DNA of 64,000 nucleotides from Ricordea florida (lineage: Eukaryota > Cnidaria > Anthozoa > Corallimorpharia > Ricordeidae): assembly GCA_949710005.1 (NCBI GenBank), contig OX453276.1:23221849-23285848 (forward strand), written 5' to 3'. The notes beneath the pieces were generated by a model that worked only from the letters and a program-made list of their open reading frames with translations, had not been told where the DNA came from and searched no databases. Shown piece by piece: positions 43,240 through 56,100 of the stretch; within the stretch, counting starts at the first letter, position 1, and each line of letters begins with the position of its first letter. The position numbers were made by a program, and so were the translations under genes.

Positions 43240-43680
43240 GAGGCCCCATTGGGGGGGGGGGTCTGAATATCCCGTATCCCATTAATTCCTGTAGTTTGCA
43301 TCCCTATAATTCAAGTTAATACTGATGACGTCACTACATGTGATAAGTCTGATTACCAAATAGTGTATAACACATTTTCCGGTGCGGTTTCATACTTTAA
43401 AATAGAAATCAAGTGCAAATAGGGTTTGAATGATGATAACAATGTTTTTTCTTAGGGAAATACATTAATTCGCATTTTCAAGTACTTTTTTTCTTTTCGC
43501 GTCTTTCATATTGATCAATTAACCTGTTTTATCCTGTCAAAAAAGAAACTTTGACGTTCGATATCCCACTATCTCTTTTCTAAATATCCCGTATCCCTAT
43601 AATTTTTCCCCGAAATATCCCGTATCCCTATATTTTTTTTCGCAGATATCCCGTATCCCTAAAACCCCTAATGGGGCCTC
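43240..43680. mobile_element. MITE-like element with CTTGTT target duplication
   Basis: Terminal inverted repeats GAGGCCCCATT(G/A)GGGG at both ends. CTTGTT flanks it at 43234-43239 and 43681-43686. Inside, near the ends, are several copies of atatcccgtatccc (43264 region and 43559-43662). A homopolymer of ten or more G follows the left TIR. Non-coding. The 88-codon frame at 43019-43285 runs into it and is not a gene. Confidence 0.8.
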
Positions 43681-43910
43681 CTTGTTTGATTCTTGTGTTA
43701 CCCCAGCTTGAAGTTACACTATTTTATGCCCTAAAATACTATAGTCATCTTTTAAATTTTAGTGTGTTTGTTTTAGTGTTAGCTAAGTATTTAACTGAAA
43801 TTATTTCTTTCCTGGCGCTTAATAATAAAAATGAATTACTAGCACTGCTGAGGTAACGTAATTCAGCATGCTTTTTGGCTTAGTTAATATAAGAAGATAT
43901 ATCAAAAGCA

Positions 43911-44039
43911 GGGGCGGGATTCACGAAGCTTCCCTGGCTTGATATGTATCCTGAGTGTTGTTTTCTAACAGTGGGCTATTGTGCGGGAACAATACTTATG
44001 GTACATCTTAACTTCGAAGGACTTTGTGAATCTGGCCCC
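43911..44039. mobile_element. Short MITE-like inverted-repeat element, ~130 bp
   Basis: ggggcgggattcacgaag at the left and ctttgtgaatctggcccc at the right form imperfect terminal inverted repeats around ~95 bp. No coding content. Confidence 0.6.
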
Positions 44040-44229
44040 AGGTTCATACAATTTATTAATGTAGTAAGGGTTTCCTGGTCCCCCCAGTCATTAACACTGG
44101 TATTATCCTGTTAGTTTCAGAAAGGCAATTATACATAAGTTAAACTACTTATCTTCTTTAACTGATATGGAATCTCATTTAATCACTAAGTAACTTCTTA
44201 AGCTTTGAAAATATTTCGTAATGTTACCG

Positions 44230-44915
44230 AATTTTTAGTCGAAGCGTTCTACGGCGGAATAAACTAGTTAAGAGTTTCTTTCTACATGTTGATATTTTTG
44301 CTACATAGAATTTAGTACTGTATCTGTAAGGCATGTAATGCTTTCTTTATATAATCTCAGGAGTTTTTTCTTTTCCAAACTATTTACCAATATGAACGAC
44401 TAAGCTGATATTAACTAGTTTTTTGGGCTTTTATCCTATTTCTTTGTTGTTTTTTTTCTACATTTTTTCTTAATGCTAGGAATAAAGGTATAGAGTCTTA
44501 TTGTACTTATAATAATTTAATTACAATTAATGCTCAGTGCTATAATTGTTATATTTGCCTTTCTGAAACCAAGCAGGGGGTATCATCCAGTTACCAACTG
44601 GACTCATTGTTGCCAGGTTTGTTTAATCTACATTTAAATAATACATGAAATTAAGTCCAAAAATCAATTCTGGTATAGTGAAATATTTCTTTTGAGTTTC
44701 AGAATAATGAGTCGAAGTGACAGCAAAGTCATATCTCTCTATTTTATTCGTGACAACTGTCTGCGACCTGATACGAAATTCATTGCGGCGGAATTGAGTT
44801 AAACTGATTCATGCTGTTTGTTAATTGATTAGATTCAACTTGATAGGAAATTCACTGCGAAACCCAAACTTCGTATCGAGGTGAACATTTTCTGCGGTCC
44901 AAAGACATAAAACGA
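44230..44915 (+). repeat. Dispersed repeat, copy B
   Basis: Two blocks, 44230-44515 and 44764-44915, correspond in order and orientation to 35816-36070 and 39041-39280. In copy A the LINE lies between the two blocks. A further short match, aaatcagttgtacgaaac, occurs at about 35850 and 43157. Together these suggest a duplicated tract of about 1.7 kb whose left copy later received the LINE. Confidence 0.6.
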
Positions 44916-44933
44916 TGACTAGACTATGAAAGC

Positions 44934-45278
44934 CACTGTGGTAGACTCTTGATCAACTCTTTACTCCCAGCAGTAAATTTTTTTTGGGATCCATCTTTTC
45001 CTCACGGCAACAGCACTGCACCTCGTGCAAACAGACTATCGGAATTTTTGCAAATTAAGCGGCGATTTATGGCCATCGGGGTTAAATTGTTTCTACGGAA
45101 TAAGTACTAAAAATTCCAAAACATTTACTTCGAATTTTAGCATGCAGATACAGTGATAATTTGCTCGATACTGGAATAACTAGAAATTGGACATGACTAT
45201 ATATGGTGATACACAGATATGGTCATCTTTATGTCCAATTCCTGGTCATTCCCAAGTTGACCAAAGTCTACCACAGTG
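44934..45278. mobile_element. MITE-like element with nested hairpin, ~345 bp
   Basis: Outer inverted repeats cactgtggtagact...gatcaact and agttgaccaaagtctaccacagtg. A second inverted pair lies inside near the right end: ggaataactagaaattggacat (~45173) and atgtccaattcctggtcattcc (~45231). Non-coding. Confidence 0.7.
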
Positions 45279-45325
45279 CTAATCATTTTTTCCTCGCTTA
45301 GCGTTGACGGGAACCTCCTTTCAAA

Positions 45326-47825
45326 TTATCTTGTGACAGCACCATTCTTGATTAATGCGAATCTGAAAAAAAGTAAATAACTAGAAATATTCACAATCTA
45401 ATATCATACAGTAAATCTTAAAGAATCAAAGAAACCTTTTTTTCTCTATTTAAGTAAAGTAAATTATTCCATAATGCCAATGGTGGATTTCTGGTACAAA
45501 CACTCTCTTTCTAGTTTCCTTTTTTCCAAGGTAAATACTGCAACAATTGTTTCCTCCTCTCTAACAACCAAAAAATTTACTCTTTTTCTTCCAGGCACGG
45601 CACTGGTGCCAAACAACTTCATCAAATAACAAATGCCCTTTACCTTGCTTTGACGGTGAGTGGTGTACAGGAAACCACCTGTTCAAGGATAAGCTTATGT
45701 GGTGTCGAAGTCCGATGCCAAATGCATCTCAGCATGTTCCCTTCGACGCTGAAGAGAGGACTTGCTAGATCTCTACCATCCTCGGCATCTTCCAGCTTCA
45801 GCGCCCACCGAAAACTTTTCCTGTTCTTAACAACTCTCTCCACCTTTTCGTCAGCCTGAAAAATATTCCATTGGACATTTTTTAAAACCCTTTCACTAAA
45901 ATCACTGACTACAGTTTTTGCCCTACTGTATCCTTCATAAGGCAGTTTCGTACTGAAATGTCAACAGCGACCTCCACAATTGATTCTTAAATAAAAAAAA
46001 TAGCCCATTCTCATGAATGGTTCCATAACTCGACTGACTGCCATACCCACCGTTCACAACTTAATTAAGATCACCCACCTTGTCAAACAATACTCCTCTT
46101 AGTCGCTCGACTTCGTTTTTGAGTAAAACCTGGTGGCTTTCCTGGTAGTGCCTTTGATGCTCACCCTGGGCACCAATCGTATAAAAACTATGGTATCCTC
46201 GCACAGTACATTTCACCATCCGTCTTGGACAGTCGCTAAGGTGCAAGTGAATATGTGACCTGTGAATAAGTCAATAACCTAGTATTATCACTAGTAATAA
46301 TACTATCATAGTACCGATACTACAATAGTAACAGTAGTTCTAGTAATAGTAACTGTACCAGTACTAGTATTTCATAAGAATTATTATGCATGCAGTATAC
46401 ATATATCTTACCTTGGTAACTTCTCCCCGCACTGGAGTGGGCAAACCCGAGGACCATCTGGACAATTTTCTAGATGAGCATCGAAGTGGTATCACCGCAC
46501 TCGCGTTTTACAATACACACATGGCAGTTGTTGGTATGGGCAAGTTGCCAGGTGCTGGTGCATTATATCTCGCTGGTGGCTTCCCACGCAACCATTTGGA
46601 CAATTTATCATCATAAAGGGGCAAGTGTCCCTGTGTGTCTCTTTTTCCGATTCTTCCCCCACCCAGGAGCAACCAGGATTTGTGCAGCGCACATTTATCC
46701 TCGCGATCACAGCGCGTACAGCAACATTAGTGTTAAGATTTCTGCTATCAACTGCCGCTCTGCAGACGGGGCAGGTGTTGGCACAGAGGGTCCGTTTACC
46801 GAATAACTCCTGTAGACAGGCCCTGCACGAACTGTGACCACAGGGCATGGAAACAGGCTGATTCATTAACTCCTTGCTGAGAGCAAATGGAAAATAAAAG
46901 ATGACAAGAGAATAACAAGAGCAAACAAAGCTGAGATTTTGGGGCCTGTTTGCAACATAATTTGAACAAATAGAGAGGAAGAATTGGGAGAGGGATGAAA
47001 AGGTCCGTTTGCATATCTCGCTATTCTGGCCGTCAATCAAAATTAACGCAGTCGGTACTATACTCCCCTCTCTGATTCCTCTCTCCATCGCATTTTCGAA
47101 TCCGAAGATTCTAAGTTTCCTTTCTCTACGAAAAAGAGGCTAACTTGCGGACTGAAATGCGAAAGATTTTACTTTAGATACTCGTAGGGAATTTATTACA
47201 TATGTTACGAAAATTGCACATATGAATGGAACGGTCACTTAGAAATTTGAATCCTTCCCTAAGCTATAGAAGATTCTAAGCAATTTTTCCTTCTCCGAAC
47301 ATATTTTTTATACAAAACAATTGTTGGGTGTCCCTGTAATATCGCTACTATCGCCGATGAAATGAAAACCGGGTTTAAGCAGGGGTATCGGTTGGTCTTT
47401 GCGAGCATTATTTTAACTTTTTGGGGGGGAAGTGCCGCATCTGGTGAGCAGCAAGCGCTAACTACAAAATTAGTAATAACTCGTGAGAATCTGAACAATT
47501 GCTAAAATTTTGCGAGGGCCACGCGAACTGTCATTTAAACTTTGCAAATATTTCGATCAAATGCCAATTTTGGCGAGCACTTTATATATTTCACGAACCC
47601 TACGAAACCCTTTGACTGACATATGGGCTTAGCCAAATATCGCACATTTGCTACAACAGAAATCAGATGATACAAACACGCACAAAACTGACAGAGCACC
47701 AAGAGCCCATCATATAGTGACGGGCTCCCGTGTTTGCACTTATCTAACCATATCGGGCATAGAAGCCTTTGGTCCACCACCTCGTGATTAGCAATCTCGC
47801 AGTTAAAGGAACTCAACCCAGACAT
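45326..47825 (-). pseudogene. RING plus TRAF-type zinc-finger gene, five exons, one in-frame stop
   Basis: Minus-strand exons 47825-47749, 46876-46412, 46259-46079, 45855-45644 and 45362-45326 join in phase (323 codons plus stop). The RING finger is split by intron 1: LLCPI in exon 1, then KELMNQPVSMPCGHSSCRAC, ending CPVCRAAV in exon 2. TRAF-type fingers follow (CTNPGCSW...HRDTCPF, CPNGC...HLATCP, CVYCKTRV...HLENCP). Exon 3 adds HLHLSDCPRRMVKC and a helical stretch, KNEVERLRGVLFDK. The last two exons encode a beta-rich tail with ASPLFSVEGNMLRCIWHR. RING/TRAF proteins act as E3 ubiquitin ligases or signalling adaptors. TGA at 46492-46494 (codon ~154) interrupts a zinc finger while the downstream frame and all splice sites stay intact, so this is a young pseudogene, a null allele or a base-call error. 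Confidence 0.78.
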
Positions 47826-48306
47826 GTTCAGCACTTCGATTCCAACGCGGGCCTCTTTTGTTTAGTGAACGGTGAAAAGTTCAATTTGTAGTTGAACCCC
47901 GCCACATGACAACTTTGTAATTAAATACAAACACCCCTTTATTTTTCCCGAACAAAAGCCCACACATTCTCTTGCCTGAAAGACACACCACCCCGTTTTT
48001 ACGACCAACGAACAGCTGTTGGAGTCCTCAGCCCTTATAATAATTTGTTATTTGGTTTATTAAGGTAGCCCGTTAGTATTACCCGTTGCATTGATTTCCG
48101 AGGAAGCAGAATGACGACTGACACAATCTGACAAATAACGCATTATAATTTTATTGAATGCATTACAATTTCTTATTGAATGTTTTCAGGCGGACATTTT
48201 TCTGTTTCATGATCACGTTCAAACGATATAACATCAGGGAAGGAAATTACACTGAGTAAAGAAATGAACAGGCTTCACACAGCTGTGAGAACACGTCACA
48301 GTGTTA
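47826..48306. other. Intergenic, no gene seen
   Basis: AT-rich sequence between the TRAF-like gene start and the inverted-repeat transposon. It could hold the promoter of the minus-strand gene. No TATA box or conserved element stands out. Confidence 0.4.
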
Positions 48307-48312
48307 CATTTC

Positions 48313-49226
48313 TACGGTGGCCCAAAAGTGCCACGGCAATTTCAATTTGATCACGGCAACTTCAATTTAACCACGGCAATTTCAATTTGATCACGACAAC
48401 TTCAATTTAACCACGGCAACTTCAATTTGACCACGGCAATTTAAATTTGACCACGGCAATTTTCAAGTTTTGACCACAGCAATTTCTATTTGATTCACGG
48501 CTCAAGTTGTCTCGCGACACAGTCAGCGGAATTACAAATATTCCGAAGCTACCTTGTGCGACTAACGTGGCATTGAAGATGGCGGACGGCGGGAAAGTGA
48601 AAGAAGTAAATAAAGCGCTTCTCGAGTCGTTGTTTTACAAGGGTCACGAGTATAGAGAAATTTTGCATATCCTTAATTAGAAGTCAGCACCATATAAATA
48701 TTAGTCTTCGCACTCTTAAAAAAAGGCTGAAACAGTACAGTTTCCAAAGAAATGGTGTTGAGTTCTGCCCAGGATCTTTGAGAGACGCCATAATGGCAAT
48801 CATTGATGGTCCAGGGAGTACCATTGGCTACCGAAGTCTTTGGCATGCTCTACAGCGGAAGGGAATACGTGTTCCCAGGAGCTTAGTTGAAGAAATAGTT
48901 CGAGAACTCGACCCCAATGGAGTTGAAGCACCACAATTTCCACAAAACAGCGCTTTGTTCATCACTTTCCCGCCGTCCGCCATCTTCAATGCCACGTTAG
49001 TTGCACAAGGTAGCTTCGGAATATTCGTAATTCCGCTGACTGTGTCGCGAGACAATTTGAGCCGTGAATCAAATTGAAATTGCCGTGGTCAAATTGAAAT
49101 TGCCGTGGTCAAATTGAAATTGCCGTGATCAAATTGAAATTGCCGTGGTTAAATTGAAGTTGCCGTGATCAAATTGAAGTCGCCGTGATCAAATTGATAT
49201 TGCCGTGGCACTTTTGGGCCACCGTA
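48313..49226. mobile_element. Defective DNA transposon with minisatellite-bearing TIRs
   Basis: Long terminal inverted repeats of about 300 bp (48313-48618 and 48949-49226) beginning TACGGTGGCCCAAAAGTGCC, flanked by the 6 bp target duplication CATTTC (48307-48312 and 49227-49232). Each TIR contains seven or eight copies of a ~20 bp unit (cacggcaatttcaatttgat and variants). The unique middle (~48620-48945) encodes a decayed N-terminal transposase/integrase fragment: SIRTLKK-like residues, then SLRDAIMAIIDGPGSTIGYRS and LWHALQRKGIRVPRSLVEE. This resembles the N-terminal domain of rve-type 'integrase core' transposases common in invertebrates (inference). The catalytic part is gone and the fragment is frameshifted near 48675, so it is non-autonomous. 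Confidence 0.85.
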
Positions 49227-49232
49227 CATTTC

Positions 49233-50552
49233 AGATCCTGACGATCCGCAGGAATTCACAATTTCGTGCTGCTTTTCGAAGGCTCACAAAACTTATTTTC
49301 TCTTTTAGTTTCTGTTCCTTTTGTCTAAGGCTCTTTTCTTCACGTATCTTTACTCTTACTTCCTTTTCGGTTTGGAACTTCGAGAAATTTATTAAGAAAG
49401 TAACATTTTCTTGGCTGTCCGATACACGGGTAGACGCATGTTATATCCCGAGTAAGAGGGGGGACAATGTGAAAATCTTAAAAGTTAGCGATAGCGCAAA
49501 CGGATTGGTTAAAGCAACGGCAAGGCCAATTTAAGTAAACAGAATCTTAAATTTTAAAAACTGTTTTTTAAAACTTGCTATTAGCTACAGTGTAAAGAAC
49601 GGCTCTTGTGGACATTTAGTCAAAACAGGCTATATCCTGTCGGGTAACTGAAAGACGTCATTGTTTTTTTTGCATCACATGTACTCGGTTTTGTCAGTCA
49701 TTGTCATTGTATGGTTGAAAAGTAACTGTAAAAAGGCTCATATATAGCGGAATTGTAGGGCTCATGTGCTGCCTATGTTTGAAAAGAGGCAACTGTTTAA
49801 TATGCCTTTAACGACAGGAATACTATATCAATACTAGTCTTACATATATTTCTTTTATTTACTTATATTAATAGTTCCGTCTTTTAGGATTCGTGGTCTT
49901 TTCCCGCGGTTCCATCGTTTAGAATTTGGGTTGATTTTCTGTGGTTCCGGCATTCCCTGATCCTGCCGTGCCGGCCTTTTAGTTTCGCCCCATTACCATG
50001 GCCTGTGGTTGCCTATGACTGTTTCGCTTAACTTCTGTCATTGAAGAGCTTCCATCGCTGAAAAAAAATAATAATAATTAACGAGCAACACATAAAATGG
50101 TCGGTCGATCATGAATAGTAATAGCGACTTAGAAGGAAGATCAGTAGATTGAATAAAAATGCGCTAATTGTAAGGCTGAATTATGACCACGAGTTTACAA
50201 CCAGCCAACGTATTTTCGGTTGTGCTTTCCAAAGGCAATGTGGCACCTTGTAGGAGATCGCACGAGAGATGACTTTTGGGTTATTTCCGCCAAGTAAAAA
50301 CAGCAGATTGTAGTGTATTGATGAAGAATTAGGCTATCAATAACAGATGAATAAACACGGACTTATTTCTCCAATTCTCACTTTTGACATTTTTTCCGCC
50401 TTTAACAAAGTCCAGGCGCACTGCTACGTGTCAATTTCGTGATTGGCGTCAAGTATAGTGCTATCTTTATCGGTCAGATCTCGCGTCGTTTGTTCTCTGT
50501 TTCCATCGCTGCGTTGCGTCCTTCGTTAACTGCACGAAATCATTTCGAAAAG
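49233..50552. other. Intergenic, no gene seen
   Basis: No convincing exon, RNA gene or repeat array. Short frames only. It may contain the promoter of the plus-strand multi-exon gene. Confidence 0.4.
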
Positions 50553-52708
50553 ATGAATCCACAACCAAGGCACAGTAATCGTGCATTTCAGAGGACTATG
50601 GTGCTCCTAGAACGTAGAGTGGACAGCAGTCCGTCACCAAATGCATGGAAGAAGTTGGTGGACGCTGGAAGGGTGAAGGAAATTTCTTTCACCAAAAACA
50701 GTTCTCCCGCTCACATAGGGCTCTTGCTGCAAAGCAGTTTCCCTTCGTTGGCTGCTTAAAATTTGGACAGGTATGTTATTTTCTTTGCTTGATGCAAATA
50801 TCTTGAAGAAATAACTGAATTCCGATCTCTCCGGGAGCGCTCTCGTGTGTAATCTACAATCGAAAAAAAAGTTAACTTATTAAGATATATGTATGAACAG
50901 AAAGTGATCACTCTATAGTTGTTTAACTTGAACATTGACCCCTAACAGGGTGCATTGGGCAATGGTTCAGGACGACCTTTGTAACTAGTAAGACAAATGC
51001 TTTCACCGTACTAAAAGAACGAATATTTATGTTAACGTCGTCGTGTTGCCAATTGTCTCTCAACTTAAGGCATCCGAACAAAATGCTGTGTATTGCGAGA
51101 AATCTTTTCTTGTACTTGTCATCTATTACCTTTGGTCGAGTTTCGTTCTTCGTTAAGAGGACTTAAAGACCTTTCTAACTTTGTGAGTCCTACCGGGCCT
51201 CAATTTGCACTAACGTGGTGAACGTGGCAGGGTATCCTGCAGACCACAAATTCTTGCATTTATTTTATAATGCGTACCCAGCTTCTGGGAGACTTCAATT
51301 GCATTTATTTTGTACCGCGTAGCCTGCTTTTAGGGGACAGCATGAAAGTCTTGAATTTATTATGCACAGAAAAGAAAAAAAAATCAACATAAATCAGACG
51401 TTTCATATCAAATGATTAGACAAACTGTCATTTTCGCCAAACGCTTGATAAACCATTTTTTTGGGGTGCGGTTTACATACCACAAATAGGCATGTGTTTT
51501 GTCCTTGGTAAAGGAATAGCAAGTAGTCACAATTCCGATTGCGTTACTATAACAAAATTCATTTTTTTATGTTTCAAAGTAAGCCAATATTAAATCTTGA
51601 GTAACGTTGCTGGTAAAATACACATCACATGTAGATTCTAAATCTCACATTACATCAGAGCAAAGTTAGTCACTTAATTCTCCCTCTTTACCTCGCCGCC
51701 ATCTGGCAAAGACTGGAATTCATAGCCTCCTATGCGAGAGGACACTCAATGGCCACAGTTGGCAATGACCTACAGTCTGGGGCACGGCTTGCCGAGCTTT
51801 ATCCGGGGGAAAGGAAAAAGAAGATATTCCTGTACTTGACAACAGGTAATTCCGGTGAGATTACTCTGTAGAGAATACATAGATGTAAGCAGACATAAAT
51901 CGCTGAAGTCGGGCTGAACGTTCTGGTGTGAAAACGACCATAGCCTGTCTCCAACACCAGCTTCAGCTGTTGTGGGGTGATTTAAAGGCAGGGAGTGATT
52001 TGCGAACAAGGCAGTTGGAGTGGGAAATGTGTGTATTACAGTTAATTGCTAGTTGGAAGCTTCCAGACCTACAGGCTCTTGGCTAGTAATGCAAGGGCAA
52101 AATTAAGTGCGAGAGTGTGTGTTGCCAGTCTTGAGTTCAGGAAAGATAAAGCCTCCATGGCACCATAGGCACTTTTGAAATTCGACAAGCGATTATGAAT
52201 TGTGTACACCAAATACAGTCTAGGGCAATTAAATGTATTTACAGGGACAACATAATTATTAATGAAAGATAAGTCATACCATACTGGATGTGGTGTTTTC
52301 ACAAAGCACCATGTAAACTGATTCAGCCATCATACAAGAGTGTGATTTACATGTCCTTACACTTGTTTCGTTTTCTTTGTTCACAGTTGGGGTGCATTCA
52401 GCTCACCAGAGAAAACTCCCTACCGACGGTCGTAAGTACAAAGCAAATGAAACGTATACATGTTTTATAAGTCTTGGTTCTTTATACGTCTAAAGTTTTA
52501 ATATTAAATTGTGACTGAAATCACAAAACGAGAATTAAGTAAACATATGAAAAGAGCAATTTAGTTATCAACTTTGCCTCTCTAAAGATGTCTGAAAATC
52601 ATCCCTGGTTTCGTCATCAGCTATGTCTTACCATTTTTGTCATTTCTTCGGTGCGACTTTGTTAATGTTGCTTTTATTTTCTGATGTGCCTCTCCCACCC
52701 TTTTTCAG

Positions 52709-53101
52709 AATCAACAAGTGCAGGCACAGGTGTTAACACGAGTGCAGGCACAGGTGCAAGCACAAGTGCAGACACAAGTGCAAGCACAAATGCAGGCACA
52801 GGTGCAAGCACAGGTGCAAGCACAAGTGCAAGCCCAAGTGCAGGCACAAGTGCAAACACAAGTGCAGGCACAGGTGCAGGCACAAGTGCAGGCACAAGTG
52901 CAAGCACAAGTGCAGGCACAAGTGCAAACACAAGTGCAGGCACAGGTGCAAGCACAGGTGCAAGCACAAGTGCAGGCACAAGTGCAGGCACAAGTGCAGG
53001 CACAAGTGCAAACACAAGTGCAAGCACAAGTGCAGGAACAAGTGCAAACACAAGTGCAGGCACAGGTGCCAGTGAACCCACAAGTGCAGGCAACACAAGA
53101 G
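52709..53101 (+). repeat. Hexamer-based minisatellite exon (CAAGTG CAGGCA)n
   Basis: About 370 bp built from alternating caagtg/caggca-type hexamers inside one exon. Splice phases on both sides (phase 1 in, phase 1 out) select the Ser-Thr-Ala-Gly frame over the Gln-Val frame. Nearly all six frames are open because the unit has no stop in any register. Confidence 0.9.
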
Positions 53102-56100
53102 GTATGCTGGGAGATGGGGTCATGGTACAGTGTAGTTAAGATGTAGCAGGTCATAGGGAATTAGTCATTTTGGAATTTTAAGTCCTCTTATGATAATGAA
53201 CTGAGACAACTACTACATAATTAGGTTTTATGGGTGTGGAAAGAACTTATGCAATGAACACCTTAAGTGCACAATCTCCAGTGTCTCTTCCCCTGCTAAG
53301 CTCTCGGCCAGCTCCTCCAAGCCAAGGAAATCACCCAAACAATTATTTACTTGTACATGGCTAACTAAAACATATCCCTGCCCCTTATTACCCGAAATGT
53401 CTCAAGGGTTATGTTGGTTTTGCTAAACAAACATAATTATTATCGGTACTGCAATGGACATCAATTTTGCCCTCAATTAACTACGTGAATATCTCCAATA
53501 TTTTTAAACAAGTCTAACCACATGGAATGGCATTTGTGAGACACTCTTCAAGGCCAGTATTATGCATTTTATGGATTTGCAACAAACATACAGGGCATCT
53601 ATTTAGCATTTTACGACTATTGAGAGCTGTCCTAGCTACCAACACCTTATGCACAACATCTATAGCAACATTAATTTAATCCACAGACCAACAACTGCAT
53701 GTCACAGACAGTTCAGATGAGTCCGGAAGCGTGGGTGAAGAAGAAAATGAAGACGACATTTTTTGTAATCTGTCTCATAATTGTGTGTTTGTCGTGGCGT
53801 AATAGGAGGTTCAAGTTTTGACCTGTTCTGTGACGGTTATTGACCCTATTATTTGAAAGTGTTTCCAACCCTGGCTAAATCCTTTCTATGCCATAACTTT
53901 ATCATTTCGCATTTCACAAAGATAAACTTTTTTATACAATACTGGTTTTTCATTGAGTCTGTGTAATTCTGTTATTTAAGCAAAAGGTAGTAATTTTGAC
54001 GGATATCCCGGACAATACTTTGATGCCCACACTTGCAAACTTGACACTACTTAACTTATTACTTTTTTATTTTCCATTTTCACCACCAGCCGCAAGTAGT
54101 TATAATAGTTATGAAAACATCAGCTCTGATGATCAGTTCATGCCAGGTAAACCCTGACATTTTCAATTTTTTTTTTTTCATTTAATTAAATGCATAATGG
54201 AACATAATCTTGTTTGCACAAATACTCACTACATGCAATATTAATATAATGTCAATGAAGAAATGTTGAGATTTCACTCAACATAGTGCATAGTGTTTTT
54301 CATTGATTGTTGCAAAGTAGTTTAAAAGACAGCGTATGACTAGGTCTATTCCAGTATGCTTATACGCTAATTACTATACTGAAGGTTCAAGGATTTATCT
54401 ACAAAGTTCTGGTACAGTATTGATTAAGCTTACAACATAGGCACTGAATTTGATGCAACTTCTTGATGTACTATGCATGCAACACACAAACTATTAGTAT
54501 TCTTTTAAATACACTGAACAAAAACTGCTAAAATTTTCCTCTCATGGAGCCTGACAAGATCTAACCCTCATACCATTAGGATAATATATCATATACTCCT
54601 CTTAATAACTTCAAACAAGCCAGTTTGCACTTAAAATGTTAGATAATTATTAATTATTGTTAGGACCCACACCAATAAATATAATAACATATAGTGATAA
54701 AATATTCAATACTTCTTCTTTAATAGAGTTTGTCAGTGCAGGAGCCATCCCAGGAATAAGTGTGCCAGGTGTGGCAGTCTTCATTATAACGATAGCTGTT
54801 ATAGATACTGCAGGATAAAATTAGTATCATTACTTAATCCAATGCAAACATTTAAACCCTTACCTGTTTTTGCTGCTTTTTTCACTTACCAAAACACAGC
54901 CTGCCATTTTCAATTTTATGTGCAATGTTTCAAAGTTGTACATGACAGTAGAAATGACAGCTAGGAAATACAGAAATATGAAAAATTGTGCAGGTTCTTG
55001 GAAGATGTAATTCCTTTGAGATTTTGAAATAGCAAGGTGCCCCTGTATACGCACTTATACCATCCCAACGTCAAATGCTCTGTTTATTAAGGGAAAGTGT
55101 AGATGGTATAGTGAAATACATATACATGTAAATCTCTTTTCTTTTTTAAACATCTACAGATGATTCTGCCATTGACAGAGTAGCACCAATAACAGGTACC
55201 GCAATAGCTTCAGCCATGTACATACATGCACAAATATTCAAATGTTCAAACACCACTAAATGACTGAAATCATTTTTACCCCTTTCACTTCCAAGATCTG
55301 AGTTGCAATTTTCCTGATTACTGATTGTCATGCCTTAGAATATTATGTCAATTTGGAGAACATAAAATGGATTGATTCAATATCATCAACACTTTTCCTA
55401 TTAAGAGTGAGTTAAGAGATTTTACTAGGGCTAATGGCAGATAATTTTACTTGTGGAGACACCTTAGGAGTTCAAGGTTTAGGTTGGTAATTTTTCTCAA
55501 TAATTATTGTAAGCTTGCTAGGCTCTGTGCTGATGCTTTATGGAAACATTTACAAATGACCTGAGTTTTTAGTGTGAAAGGGTTTAGTCTGTGACAAAAT
55601 TTAATATTTATATGGCCTACCTTTTTAATGGTGTCACGTACTGTATTAAGAATGATTATGATTGGCTAGAGAGAAGCCCAAAACTCTGCTGTTTAACTTG
55701 TTATCTGACAGTCTGTCAAGTACCACACATTCAAAACATAAATGTAAAAAAGAATGGGCAACAAAAGATGTCCCTTTTTTTCACGTCCATCCATATTTGT
55801 AATCAATTATGTGATTATGGACCGAACTGAACTCCACTCAGTCACATTATTTATCTTGTTAATTTATATTTGGAATTAAATCAACTTTTAGCTGGGATAA
55901 TTGAGAATGATCTCAGGCCACTTGGTGCTGTGGAATTAAGACATGGGAAAGGTATGTTCTATTCATAACTAAGATAAAATCTACTAGACCAAGTCAATTT
56001 AAAAAATGTGAAATTATTGATAATTTAATATAAAAAGAAAAGTTGTCATCTGCAATTTGGATGTAATGTTAACTTCCACCGACATATTTCAAACATTATC

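Noticed and set aside
43019-43285. 88-codon frame after the transposase gene
   Set aside because: It runs into a MITE TIR and a G homopolymer; no splice or domain support.
52674-53154. Long minus-strand and alternative-frame ORFs over the hexamer repeat
   Set aside because: The unit lacks stops in nearly all registers; only the spliced plus-strand frame fits its neighbours.
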